This document shows positions 18,163 to 26,758 of a stretch of DNA of 64,000 nucleotides, in pieces. The position numbers and the translations under genes are program-made. The notes under the pieces were generated by a model that saw only the letters and a program-made list of their open reading frames with translations, had not been told where the DNA came from and did not search any database. Origin of the DNA: a virus; IMG/VR virus record IMGVR_UViG_3300009034_000013, positions 1 to 64,000 of that record; one strand, written 5' to 3'. The stretch's first letter is position 1. Each line of letters opens with the position of its first letter.

Positions 18163-18833
18163 ATATAGCATTAGTTCTATTAGCAAGAATTGGAAGCAAA
18201 AGAATTCCTAAAAAACCACTTGTTAAACTTGGTGGAAAATATTTAATTGAATGGACATTAAATATTATGAGACAACTTCCATATCCTTCTTATATATTTT
18301 CTGATAGTGAACAAGTAAAAGATATTGTTAGAGAATATAAATTAAATGCAAGAGATAAAATTTTAGAAAATAAGGAAGGAAAACATTATACATCAGAAGA
18401 ATTGAAAGAATATAATAAAGAAATGAATGCAGATATTATTGTTTTATTTCAATCAACTTCCCCATTTAAAAATTTAGAATTAATAAATCAATGGATATTA
18501 GAATTTCCTTTGTATAATGTTAATTGTGCTTTTACTGTTTATCCTGTTATAGGCATTTTTTACACAGAAGATGGTAAAAGGATTTGGCCTATATATAGAG
18601 GATATGAGAATAATAAAAGATTATACAAAGAAACTGGATCTATATATATATTTGAAAAAGAGCAGATTGAAAAAGATCATATAACATTAGGCACAAAAAA
18701 ATTATTAATAGATCCTTATGATTTTGATATTGATACGTATGAAGATTTGAAAGAAGCAGAATTATTTTTAAAAGAAGAAGAAAAGTATAATAGAGTTAAT
18801 AGGAAAGAAAATGAAAACACATTTGATTCTTGA
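18159..18833 (+). CDS. neuA: CMP-nonulosonic acid cytidylyltransferase (NeuA-like)
   Basis: 224 aa. LARIGSKRIPKKPLVKLGGK (8-27) is the CTP-binding R-x-x-S-K-x-x-x-x-K loop of acylneuraminate and KDO cytidylyltransferases. VLFQSTSPFKN matches the LLQPTSP motif. ETGSIYIF and DPYDFDIDTYEDL complete the family pattern. It activates sialic acid-like sugars as CMP-sugars in the cytoplasm. Next to NeuB- and NanE-like genes, with short overlaps. Confidence 0.85.
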   Translation: MNIALVLLARIGSKRIPKKPLVKLGGKYLIEWTLNIMRQLPYPSYIFSDSEQVKDIVREYKLNARDKILENKEGKHYTSEELKEYNKEMNADIIVLFQSTSPFKNLELINQWILEFPLYNVNCAFTVYPVIGIFYTEDGKRIWPIYRGYENNKRLYKETGSIYIFEKEQIEKDHITLGTKKLLIDPYDFDIDTYEDLKEAELFLKEEEKYNRVNRKENENTFDS

Positions 18834-19644
18834 GACGGGGTGTAATCATCAAGGTGATTTTAATATAGCTAAAAAAATGATAGATGAAGCATCTAAATTA
18901 AATATTTGGGCTGTTAAATTTCAAAAAAGAGATATTGAATCATTTTCAAAAGAATTAAAAAATATACCAAGAGATTTAAATAATTCTTTTGGAATAAATT
19001 ATTATGAGCACAGAAAAGTATTAGAATTTTCTTGTGAAGAAATTAAAGAATTGATGGAATATGCTAATCAAAAGAATCTTGTTTTTATATGTTCTGCATT
19101 TGATGAAAGAAGTATTTACGATTTAATTAAAATTGAATGTAAATGGATTAAATTGCCTTCTCAATTATTTACAAATAAATATTTTAAAGAAATACTTCTA
19201 AATATTAAAAAAAGTGAAGGAACAAAAATAATTGTTTCAACTGGGATGCATGAAGATGAAGAAATATTTGTAAATAGTTGGATAAGTCATGCTGATGTTG
19301 TTCTACATTGTATTTCTACATACCCAACAACTTTGACAAAAATGAATTTAAATATGTTACAAAAATTAAAAAGAAATGTTGTAAAAGAAATAGGCTATTC
19401 ATCTCATGAAAATGAAGGTTATGGAATAAAATATGCTGTTATGTGTGGGGCTAAATATATAGAAAGGCATTTTACTTTGAATAAAGAATGGAAAGGTTCA
19501 GATCATGGAACTGTCTCAAGTGATCCTCCTGAAATAGAAAGAATAATTTCTGATATTAAATGGGCTGAAAGAATACTTGGAGAAGGAAACAGAAAATGTG
19601 CTTTGAAAGAAAGAAAAGTTAGAAAAATATATAGAGGATTTTGA
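18811..19644 (+). CDS. neuB: nonulosonic acid synthase (NeuB-like, without SAF domain)
   Basis: 277 aa. It has LETGCNHQGD (E-x-G-x-NH-x-G), VKFQKRD, CISTYPTTLTKMNL, GYSSHENEGYG, IERHFTLNKEWKGSDHG and SSDPPE, the ordered motifs of the PEP-dependent TIM-barrel synthases that condense PEP with ManNAc, ManNAc-6-P or related sugars. Usual NeuB is ~340 aa with a C-terminal antifreeze-like SAF domain; that domain is absent here. The last ~15 residues are basic. Confidence 0.85.
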   Translation: MKTHLILETGCNHQGDFNIAKKMIDEASKLNIWAVKFQKRDIESFSKELKNIPRDLNNSFGINYYEHRKVLEFSCEEIKELMEYANQKNLVFICSAFDERSIYDLIKIECKWIKLPSQLFTNKYFKEILLNIKKSEGTKIIVSTGMHEDEEIFVNSWISHADVVLHCISTYPTTLTKMNLNMLQKLKRNVVKEIGYSSHENEGYGIKYAVMCGAKYIERHFTLNKEWKGSDHGTVSSDPPEIERIISDIKWAERILGEGNRKCALKERKVRKIYRGF

Positions 19645-20282
19645 TGTTAAGCAAAGGATTAATTGTATCAGTTCAAGGTTATTCAAGAAAAACAACAGAA
19701 GAATTAATTATTGAGATTGCAAATGCCGGAGCTGTAGCAATTAGAACAGATAAAAAATCTAATAGCAGATTGCCTTTGATTGGCTTGATTAAAAATAAAG
19801 TTAGAGATAGAAAAGAATGCGCTTATATAACTAATACATTAGACACTGTTAAAGAAGTTGAAAAATGGACAAAATATATAGCTATTGATTATAGAATTAT
19901 AAATGATGAATTAGAAGAAATAAGTAATTATTGTAAAGAAAAAAGACTAATTGTTATTGCTGATATTTCTAATATATTTGATTATATGACTATTAAAGAA
20001 AATGATTATTATTATTCTTATATAGCAACAACATTAAGCGTACTTTTTAATGAAGGATATAATCCTGATTTTGAATTAATTGAAAAACTCAATAGAGAAG
20101 GATGTAAAAATATAATAGCAGAAGGAAATTTTTATCAAAGAAATCAATTATATACAGCTTATGAGCTTGGGGCATGTAATGTATGTGTTGGTAATGCTAT
20201 TACTAATGTTTTTAGATTAACAAGGAATTTTTCATCAGTAAATATAAGAGAGAATAGAAATGAAGATACCAAAAGAATTTAA
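19641..20282 (+). CDS. nanE: N-acetylmannosamine-6-phosphate 2-epimerase-like (NanE-like)
   Basis: 213 aa. GLIVSVQGYSRKTTEELI, NAGAVAIRTD, LIGLIKNK, VIADISN, YIATTLS, PDFELIEKL, IIAEGNFY and GACNVCVGNAITNVFRLT follow the NanE order. The catalytic Lys (GLIK) and Glu (AEG) are present. NanE interconverts ManNAc-6-P and GlcNAc-6-P. Here it probably runs toward ManNAc-6-P to feed the synthase, which is inference from context. Confidence 0.8.
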   Translation: MMLSKGLIVSVQGYSRKTTEELIIEIANAGAVAIRTDKKSNSRLPLIGLIKNKVRDRKECAYITNTLDTVKEVEKWTKYIAIDYRIINDELEEISNYCKEKRLIVIADISNIFDYMTIKENDYYYSYIATTLSVLFNEGYNPDFELIEKLNREGCKNIIAEGNFYQRNQLYTAYELGACNVCVGNAITNVFRLTRNFSSVNIRENRNEDTKRI

Positions 20283-20568
20283 ATTAATGGGGCAAACTAT
20301 AAATGTAGAATATAAAAATAAACTTATACAGGAAACAGACTGTATTGGACAAGCATCCTATAGAGAAAATAAAATTTTTCTGCAAAAACAAGTAGAAGGA
20401 ATTACAAGAAAAAAAGAAATGATAGAACAGACATTTTTACATGAACTTCTACATTTTATTTTAGACAGAATGGGAGAAAATGAATTAAGGGATAATGAAA
20501 AATTTATCAACATGTTTTCTGGTTTACTTCATCAATATATTGAATCAAATAAAGGAGAATTGAAATGA
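20260..20568 (+). CDS. small zinc metallopeptidase-like protein
   Basis: 102 aa, overlapping the previous gene by 23 nt. TFLHELLHFILDRMGENEL carries HExxH (HELLH) with a following acidic residue, as in SprT/ImmA-like or phage-type small gluzincins. The substrate is unknown and its place in a sugar cassette is puzzling. Confidence 0.6.
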   Translation: MKIPKEFKLMGQTINVEYKNKLIQETDCIGQASYRENKIFLQKQVEGITRKKEMIEQTFLHELLHFILDRMGENELRDNEKFINMFSGLLHQYIESNKGELK

Positions 20569-20891
20569 CTTTTATCATTGATATCGACGATACAATTTTA
20601 GTAGCTAATAAAATTAAATGTGATAAATGTAATCGACTATCATATGAAAATGCAGAACCTATTTTAAATGAAATTGAAGCAGTTAATAAATTATATAGCC
20701 TTGGTCATATAATAATATTTCTTACAGGAAGGAATTGGGATTGTTATAAACAAACAGTCATTCAATTATATTCATTAAAAGTAAAATATCATAATTTGAT
20801 TATGGGCAAACCTCAAGGAATTTATATAGATAGAACAGATAATTTGAACAGCGTATTTCAAGCATTAAAATTAGTAGGAGAAAAAAACTAA
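20565..20891 (+). CDS. HAD-family phosphatase
   Basis: 108 aa. DIDDTIL (motif I, D-x-D-D-T), IIFLTGR (motif II) and MGKPQG (motif III Lys) define a compact HAD hydrolase of the capsule-biosynthesis type. A small CDKC insert lies near residues 19-22. Beside NanE, NeuB and NeuA homologues it could remove the 9-phosphate from a nonulosonic acid 9-phosphate, which would complete the pathway. That substrate is inferred only from neighbours. Confidence 0.75.
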   Translation: MTFIIDIDDTILVANKIKCDKCNRLSYENAEPILNEIEAVNKLYSLGHIIIFLTGRNWDCYKQTVIQLYSLKVKYHNLIMGKPQGIYIDRTDNLNSVFQALKLVGEKN

Positions 20892-21644
20892 ATGGAATTT
20901 ATCTTAATTATTTTGGCTTTTATATGTGAATTTATTGATTCGAGTTTAGGTATGGGATTTGGGACAACATTAACTCCTATATTATTATTAATGGGATTTG
21001 AAGCCATACAAATTGTTCCTTGTATTTTATTATCAGAATTATGTTCTGGTATTTTTTCAGCCATATTACATCACAAAGCTGGGAATGTTAATTTTAAAAC
21101 AAATTCAAAAGATTTAAAAATAGCATTAATAGTAGGTTCTTTTTCAATAATAGGATGTATTATAGCTGTTAATATTGCAATATCTATACCAAAAAATATA
21201 TTGAATTTAATTATTTCCTGTATTGTAATATCTATGGGGATAATTATTTTAGTTACATTTAATAAGAAAACAAAATTTGCTTGGTGGAAAGTAGGGGTAT
21301 TAGGAACAATAGCAAGTTTTAATAAAGGCTTATCAGGTGGAGGATATGGTCCTGTTGTTATGGGGGGTCAAGTATTTTCTGGAGTGAAAACAAAAAATGC
21401 TATAGGAATTACAAGTTTTGCAGAAAGTATGACTTGTTTGATTGGGATAATTATATTTTTAATTGCTGGAAAATTATTAAGTTTAAATATATTACCTTTT
21501 ATAATAGTAGGAGCGATGTTATCTGTTCCTTTATCTGTATTTATAGTGAAAAAGTTACCAGAGAAAAAATTAAAAATTGGAGTAGGTATTTTTATTATTG
21601 GATTGGGAATATTTACTTTGCTAAAATTATTTTTATGGGGTTGA
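20892..21644 (+). CDS. TauE/SafE (TSUP) family transporter
   Basis: 250 aa, about eight membrane segments. The N-terminus FIDSSLGMGFGTTLTPILL and the internal repeat FNKGLSGGGYGPVVMGGQV are the two half-repeat signatures of the TSUP family, which carries sulfite, sulfate, sulfoacetate or other organic anions. Phage copies are rare in my knowledge. Sulfotransferases lie directly downstream and an APS kinase at 36 kb, so sulfur-anion transport is plausible. Confidence 0.8.
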   Translation: MEFILIILAFICEFIDSSLGMGFGTTLTPILLLMGFEAIQIVPCILLSELCSGIFSAILHHKAGNVNFKTNSKDLKIALIVGSFSIIGCIIAVNIAISIPKNILNLIISCIVISMGIIILVTFNKKTKFAWWKVGVLGTIASFNKGLSGGGYGPVVMGGQVFSGVKTKNAIGITSFAESMTCLIGIIIFLIAGKLLSLNILPFIIVGAMLSVPLSVFIVKKLPEKKLKIGVGIFIIGLGIFTLLKLFLWG

Positions 21645-21647
21645 AAT

Positions 21648-22238
21648 ATGCTTTTAATAGCCCAACCAAAAAGCGCAAGCACCTTTTTACTAAAAACATT
21701 AGTTAAAATAATGAAAGTTAAATTTCAAAATGGTTTTGGTAAGGATATTGGTTGGAAACATTGTAAAGGATTTTCTGAAATACAAAAATATTTTGATACA
21801 ACTATTAAACGAAATTATGCTTTTTTGAAAACTTGGATATTGAATAAAGACATCATTTTGAAAGAATACATATTACCAACAGAACATCATAAAGAGATAA
21901 TTAAAAAGATAAATAATAAGATTGTTATATTATTGAGAAATCCAGAGGATTCTTATAATTGTTGCTATAAGCAATATAAACAATATAAAAAAGGAGAACT
22001 TGATAAAGAGATAATAGAAAAATTAAAACTTAATAGATTTGATGCAATTCATTTTTTCATATTTTTACAAGATTTAATTTTATTTAATAAAAAATGGAGA
22101 GATTTTGAATATGATAAGAAACTAATTATAACATATGAAGATTTAATGACAAACAAGTTGGAAACAATAAAAAAAATTTTAAAATTTTGGAGTTTTAAAA
22201 TTCCAAAAAAGATAAAATATTCGAAAGGAAAAAAGTAA
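21648..22238 (+). CDS. PAPS-dependent sulfotransferase
   Basis: 196 aa. QPKSASTF (6-13) is the 5'-phosphosulfate-binding loop (P-K-S-x-S/T-T) and IVILLRNPEDSYNCC (92-106), with Arg97 and Ser102, is the 3'-phosphate-binding region. LIITYEDL is also family-typical. It would transfer sulfate from PAPS to a sugar or other acceptor. It shares PILPTEH/KEH and LLRNP blocks with the next gene, so the two are paralogues. Confidence 0.8.
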   Translation: MLLIAQPKSASTFLLKTLVKIMKVKFQNGFGKDIGWKHCKGFSEIQKYFDTTIKRNYAFLKTWILNKDIILKEYILPTEHHKEIIKKINNKIVILLRNPEDSYNCCYKQYKQYKKGELDKEIIEKLKLNRFDAIHFFIFLQDLILFNKKWRDFEYDKKLIITYEDLMTNKLETIKKILKFWSFKIPKKIKYSKGKK

Positions 22239-23482
22239 TGTTTTGGATATCTCAACCTAAATCAGCAGGTTCAAGTTTGGCTTGTACATTGGCAAAAATA
22301 TTAAAGGCAAATTATGTTAATGGAAGAGTATATGAACATAAAAAGATATATTGTGAAGGATTTACTGAATTACAAAAATGGCATAACACTATGATACCAA
22401 GAACTGCAAAATTTTTATATGGATATTGTACTGGAACTAAAAATGTATATAAAGAACATATATTACCAACAAAAGAACATATGAAAATTATCAGAAATTT
22501 TAAATATGACATAATGATTCTTTTAAGAAATCCAATTGATTCTATTGATTGTTATAAAAGATTTGATTTAAATGAGATAAAAAAAAGACATGGAAGAAGT
22601 GGAATTGTAAATTTGATTGAAATAAAAAAAGATATAAATTTATTTTATAACAGATATATGAAAATTAAAAAAGAAAATCATTCTCATTTATTATTTATAA
22701 CTTTTGAAGATATTATAAATAATTTTTCTAAAACTTTAAAGAAAATATTTGAACATTATAAATTAATATTACCTAAAAATTATGAAAATATTAAATTGAA
22801 AAAAATTAAATATACAGGAATAGGAGAAAAGAGATCAAAAGAAAGATTAAATTTAGAACAATTGATGAAACGAGAATGGGAAAATGTCTCTCCAAGAATA
22901 GCTCATATTCAATTTAATGATGAGGATAGATTTTCTTTAAGATTTAAAACATTAGTTACAGATAAAATTAATTTAAAAAATAAAATTATAATTGATTATG
23001 GTTGTGGTGGAGGAGTAGCAGGAAAATATTTTTTAGATAATTTTAATATTAAAAAATATATTGGTTATGATATAGCTGAGAGAAGTTTAAATTCTGCTAA
23101 AAAAAGATTAAAGAAATATAAAAATACAAAATTTTATCTTATTGCTGATCATGATATAAAATTTAAACAAGAAAAATCAGATGTGTTTTGTTCTTTTTCT
23201 TGTTTAATGCATTTTCCTGATGAATTATATTTAAAAAGATTTTTAAAAAATGTAAATGAATGCAATGCTGAAATTGTAATATTAGAAATAAGAAACAAAA
23301 ATATTGGTACTGTATTTAAAAAACAACCATATAAAAATTTTGATGATTTGATAAAGGCTTGTATAACTAATCCAGAATATATATCAAAGAATCTCACTAA
23401 TTATATATTATATGAAAAAACAAATCAGAATACAGCTCCGACAAACTGTCAAATATTGTACTATAAGAGGAAATATGATTGA
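22238..23482 (+). CDS. sulfotransferase-methyltransferase fusion
   Basis: 414 aa. Residues 1-195 repeat the sulfotransferase pattern (QPKSAGSSL; IMILLRNPIDSIDCY; LLFITFEDI). Residues 212-414 are a class I methyltransferase with IIDYGCGGGVAGKYFL (251-266) and KKYIGYDIAERSL. The C-terminal domain is paralogous to the protein at 24277-24951 (PRIAH/PRSAH, GCGGG, KKYIG.DIA.RS, F.K.PYK). The likely product is a glycan that is both sulfated and methylated. No frame break is seen at the junction. Confidence 0.75.
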   Translation: MFWISQPKSAGSSLACTLAKILKANYVNGRVYEHKKIYCEGFTELQKWHNTMIPRTAKFLYGYCTGTKNVYKEHILPTKEHMKIIRNFKYDIMILLRNPIDSIDCYKRFDLNEIKKRHGRSGIVNLIEIKKDINLFYNRYMKIKKENHSHLLFITFEDIINNFSKTLKKIFEHYKLILPKNYENIKLKKIKYTGIGEKRSKERLNLEQLMKREWENVSPRIAHIQFNDEDRFSLRFKTLVTDKINLKNKIIIDYGCGGGVAGKYFLDNFNIKKYIGYDIAERSLNSAKKRLKKYKNTKFYLIADHDIKFKQEKSDVFCSFSCLMHFPDELYLKRFLKNVNECNAEIVILEIRNKNIGTVFKKQPYKNFDDLIKACITNPEYISKNLTNYILYEKTNQNTAPTNCQILYYKRKYD

Positions 23483-24290
23483 AAAAATAGAATTAAATAT
23501 AATTGATAATTGTAACTCAAAATGTATAATGTGTCCATCAAAGTTAATGTATAAAAGTGGAAAATCTATGTCTTATGATTTTATAAAAAAAATATTAAAT
23601 AATATAAAAGAATGTATTAAAAAAGAAATAATAATAAAAAAACCTACTATTATAATAGGTTTTTTTGGAGAACCATTTCTGGATTGTGAATTATTTAATA
23701 AAATAAATCTTATAAAAGAAGATGCTTCCAATTTAGGAATTGTTATTTATACGAATGGTTTATTATTGTATAAATATAAAAAACAAATATTAGAAAATAA
23801 AAAATTAATTGATAAATTAATTATAAGTAATTATGGAGATACTTTAGAAAAATTTAATCTTGTAACATCTCTAAATATAGAAAAAGATGTATTTAAAAAA
23901 ATGAAAGAAACGATTGAATTATTGAGAAATAAAATAAAAATGAGAATATGGAATGCTTGGAGAAATGGAGGATTATTTGATTTTTCAACAAGAGCAGGAA
24001 CAGTAAAAAAAATAAAGATAAAAGAAGAAACATATGGATGTAAACAAAATAGATTAAATTATCTTAATATATTATCTGATGGAAATTTAATCTTATGTTG
24101 CCAGGATTGGAAAAAAGAAACAATATTCGGAAATATAAAAGATAATAGATTAATAAATATATTAAAATCTGATAAATATAAAGATTTAATAGAGAAAGTT
24201 GAAGGCAGAAAAGAAAGCGATTTATTATTTATCTGCAAAAGGTGCAGATATTCAAAAATTGAAAAGGAGAATAATTATGATAACAACTAA
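23475..24290 (+). CDS. radical SAM/SPASM-type protein
   Basis: 271 aa from the ATG at 23475 (AAGAGG upstream). CNSKCIMCPS is the C-x3-C-x2-C cluster motif. IIGFFGEPFLD fits the GGEPLL-type motif, and YTNG matches too. C-terminal cysteines (YGCKQNR, LCCQDW, CKRCRY) suggest a SPASM-like auxiliary cluster domain. These enzymes modify peptides, sugars or cofactors. Inside this cassette a sugar or surface modification is the best guess. Confidence 0.75.
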   Translation: MIEKIELNIIDNCNSKCIMCPSKLMYKSGKSMSYDFIKKILNNIKECIKKEIIIKKPTIIIGFFGEPFLDCELFNKINLIKEDASNLGIVIYTNGLLLYKYKKQILENKKLIDKLIISNYGDTLEKFNLVTSLNIEKDVFKKMKETIELLRNKIKMRIWNAWRNGGLFDFSTRAGTVKKIKIKEETYGCKQNRLNYLNILSDGNLILCCQDWKKETIFGNIKDNRLINILKSDKYKDLIEKVEGRKESDLLFICKRCRYSKIEKENNYDNN

Positions 24291-24951
24291 GGAATACAAA
24301 AGAGCATGGGAAAGGAGGGTAGGTCCTCGTTCTGCTCATTTGGATACAAATAATTTCACAAAAGAAGATTTAAAAAAATTATTTGATCAATACCAGATGA
24401 TTGTGGATAATTATAATTTGGATAATAAAACAATTATTGATTTGGGATGTGGAGGAGGTTTGTTTGGATTGTATTTATTTCGTGGAGAAATTAATATTAA
24501 AAAATATATAGGAATAGATATAGCAAAACGAAGTATAATAGAGGCAAAATTAAATAATATTTGTTGGACGGAAGCAAATAAGACAAAATTTATTTTAATA
24601 GATCCAATTAAAATGACGGATTTTAATAAATTTAAACCAAAACCTTATTTAATAGTAGCATTAAATATAATTCAATTTTTACCTGATATGCAATATGTAA
24701 AATTATTTTTTGAAAAAATTAATAATTCTGAAATTAGAAATATATTTATTCAATTTAGAAGAGGAGATAAGAATATATTTAGAAAAGATCCATATAAAAC
24801 TACTCATGATATTGGTCAAGCTAATTATTTAACATTACAAAAAATAACAAATTTAATGCCAAATTATAATTTAAGCGCAACAAAAGATGAAGAAGAAAAT
24901 TGTTACATCCGTTTTAAAAAAACAAATAAAAAGAAGGAAAAAAGAAATTGA
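24277..24951 (+). CDS. SAM-dependent methyltransferase (paralogue of the fusion's C-terminus)
   Basis: 224 aa from the ATG at 24277, which has AAGGAG upstream. TIIDLGCGGGLFGLYLF is motif I and KKYIGIDIAKRSI motif II. RVGPRSAHLDTNN near the N-terminus also occurs (as SPRIAHIQFND) in the fusion protein. It is the last gene of the inserted cassette; its stop overlaps the TTG of the head-tail gene. Confidence 0.7.
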   Translation: MITTKEYKRAWERRVGPRSAHLDTNNFTKEDLKKLFDQYQMIVDNYNLDNKTIIDLGCGGGLFGLYLFRGEINIKKYIGIDIAKRSIIEAKLNNICWTEANKTKFILIDPIKMTDFNKFKPKPYLIVALNIIQFLPDMQYVKLFFEKINNSEIRNIFIQFRRGDKNIFRKDPYKTTHDIGQANYLTLQKITNLMPNYNLSATKDEEENCYIRFKKTNKKKEKRN

Positions 24952-25271
24952 TAAATAATTATATGACAGATGAAATAACAGTTATTAGACGTAAATTTGA
25001 TATAAATGGAGTCCCAACAGACACTACTACAATTGGAGTTCCAGCAAGAATCGAAGATTATAATAAAATGGTTAGAGATATAAATGGACAAGAAGTTATA
25101 GGTAATCAACTAATATTTGTAGATGATAGTAAAGATGTTAATTATGAAGATCTAATTAAAATTACAAAGAAGAATGGAAAGGCATATGAGTTAAGTAATA
25201 AAGAATTTGCTATTTTAAAAGTTGAGAATGTAGCTGGATTTATGGACAGCCATAAGGAGATTTACATTTAG
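24948..25271 (+). CDS. head-tail joining (head closure) protein
   Basis: 107 aa, TTG start in a TTGA overlap with AAGGA upstream; an ATG at 24963 is the alternative. TDEITVIRRKFDINGVPT and GVPARIEDYNK resemble head-tail adaptors of siphoviruses. Position between the MuF/adaptor set and the gp10-like gene fits. Ends with TAG. Confidence 0.65.
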   Translation: MINNYMTDEITVIRRKFDINGVPTDTTTIGVPARIEDYNKMVRDINGQEVIGNQLIFVDDSKDVNYEDLIKITKKNGKAYELSNKEFAILKVENVAGFMDSHKEIYI

Positions 25272-25796
25272 ATGGCTAATAAAAAAATGTTGACAATAGA
25301 TTTTGATACTTCTGATATGGAAAAAGAATTAAAAAAATTTTTTAATAAAATAGATCCAAAAGCAAGAGAAAAAGGTTTAATGGCATTAGGATTAAAATTA
25401 CTTAATTATACTGTGAATGGTTCACCAAGAGAATCTTCATTACCTCCTATAAGAGATGGTCGATTAAGAGGAAGTGGTAGTGTGTTTGTAGGAAATAAAA
25501 AAATAGGGGATACATTATTTGCCGGAAAAGGAAAAGGAACACCAGTAACTTCTCTTAGAGAAAATAATCCAAATGTTGTTACTATTGGATTTAATACTCC
25601 ATATGCTGCCAAGATGCATGAAAATTTGATTCCTTATGGTGAACAATATGTCCCGGGTGGAAAGGTAAGGGCAAAAAGAACAAAAGAGAATGTAGCTGGA
25701 GTTAGAGGTAAATTTTTAGAAAATCATTTGAAAAACGATAAGAAAGAATTATATGGTTTATATGTAAAAATATATAGAAAGGCAGCTGGAACATGA
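25272..25796 (+). CDS. HK97 gp10-like tail completion protein
   Basis: 174 aa. LKKFFNKIDPKAREKGLMAL, SPRESSLPPIRDGRLRGSG and YAAKMHE followed by a basic tail match the gp10-like neck/tail-completion family (R-L-R-G-S and YA-x-x-H-E). It has a 4-nt overlap with the next gene. Confidence 0.7.
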   Translation: MANKKMLTIDFDTSDMEKELKKFFNKIDPKAREKGLMALGLKLLNYTVNGSPRESSLPPIRDGRLRGSGSVFVGNKKIGDTLFAGKGKGTPVTSLRENNPNVVTIGFNTPYAAKMHENLIPYGEQYVPGGKVRAKRTKENVAGVRGKFLENHLKNDKKELYGLYVKIYRKAAGT

Positions 25797-26206
25797 TTTT
25801 TAATTTGGTTCAATATTTAAGAGTACAATTTCCTACTGAAGTGATTTATTCTAATGTTATGAATTTAAGAACTACCCAAACGATTATACCTGATAGAGTA
25901 GTGATTGTTAGAGATACTGGAGGAACTGAACAACCTTGGACAAGATATTCCGAACCAACTATTCAAATATTAACAAGAGATACAAATGCTCCAGCTTCAA
26001 GGAAATTATCTTTTGATATATTTAATAATATAACAAGCAGATTTGGGTTGATATTACCTTCTATTACGGTAGGTAGTGATACTTACCCAGCAATACAAAC
26101 AGCTCAAATATCAGCAATACAAAAACCGTATTTATTGGATACAGATGAAAATGGCAGAATAGAATATGTTACAAATTATAAAATTATTTTTGTGGAGGGA
26201 GATTAA
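25793..26206 (+). CDS. tail terminator-like protein
   Basis: 137 aa. FNLVQYLRVQFP, TPIIPDRVVIVRDTGG-type PDRVVIVRDTGGTEQPW, IQILTRDTNAP and a C-terminal YVTNYKIIF strand follow the pattern of siphovirus tail terminator/minor capsid proteins that cap the tail tube. Position before the tube gene agrees. Confidence 0.7.
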   Translation: MIFNLVQYLRVQFPTEVIYSNVMNLRTTQTIIPDRVVIVRDTGGTEQPWTRYSEPTIQILTRDTNAPASRKLSFDIFNNITSRFGLILPSITVGSDTYPAIQTAQISAIQKPYLLDTDENGRIEYVTNYKIIFVEGD

Positions 26207-26208
26207 TT

Positions 26209-26751
26209 ATGGCTAATGCTCCAATTGGAAACAATTTTTGGGAAGGACCACTTGGTGTAATTTTGATCGAATATGATAATGTTAATCTTGGGAAAACTAT
26301 TGATGAAGCTACTATTGAATATGTGGAAGATATAAAAGATATTCTATATGCTCAAGATGGAACTCAACCATATGACAAAATACCTACTGGTCAAGCTTAT
26401 CTCATTACTGCTACTTATGGACAAATTACAATTGATTTACTTAAAAAATTAATGAGAGGAGTGACTAAAAGTGGTGGAGGAAACAGTGCTAAACTTGGAA
26501 GGGATATTTATAGATCAGGAAGAGAAAATTTTACAAAAGAATTGATTTCAAGGAGAGTTGATTCTGATGGAAATGCCTCTTCTGATTTACTATATCGTTT
26601 GTTGATGTTCAAAGCTATGCCTATTATTACTGGAAATGTCGTATACGGCCCGGATTCTCAAAGAGGATTAGAAGTTCAGTTTTATTGTTTTTACGATGAA
26701 AGTCAAGAAGCGTTTGGTTATAGTGGATATGCTTCAAGTGTAGGTTTATAA
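26209..26751 (+). CDS. major tail tube protein
   Basis: 180 aa, with GGAGG upstream. Beta-rich, with YGQITIDLLKKLM and GLEVQFYCFYDESQ near the end. It precedes the chaperone and tape measure genes, and its codons are relatively GC-rich, like the capsid gene. A strong hairpin follows immediately. Confidence 0.7.
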   Translation: MANAPIGNNFWEGPLGVILIEYDNVNLGKTIDEATIEYVEDIKDILYAQDGTQPYDKIPTGQAYLITATYGQITIDLLKKLMRGVTKSGGGNSAKLGRDIYRSGRENFTKELISRRVDSDGNASSDLLYRLLMFKAMPIITGNVVYGPDSQRGLEVQFYCFYDESQEAFGYSGYASSVGL

Positions 26752-26758
26752 TTAAGAA

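Noticed and set aside
20260-20891. Toxin-antitoxin pair from the metallopeptidase-like and HAD-like genes
   Set aside because: Both are inside the sugar cassette with family motifs of a peptidase and a phosphatase; no toxin or antitoxin signature is seen.
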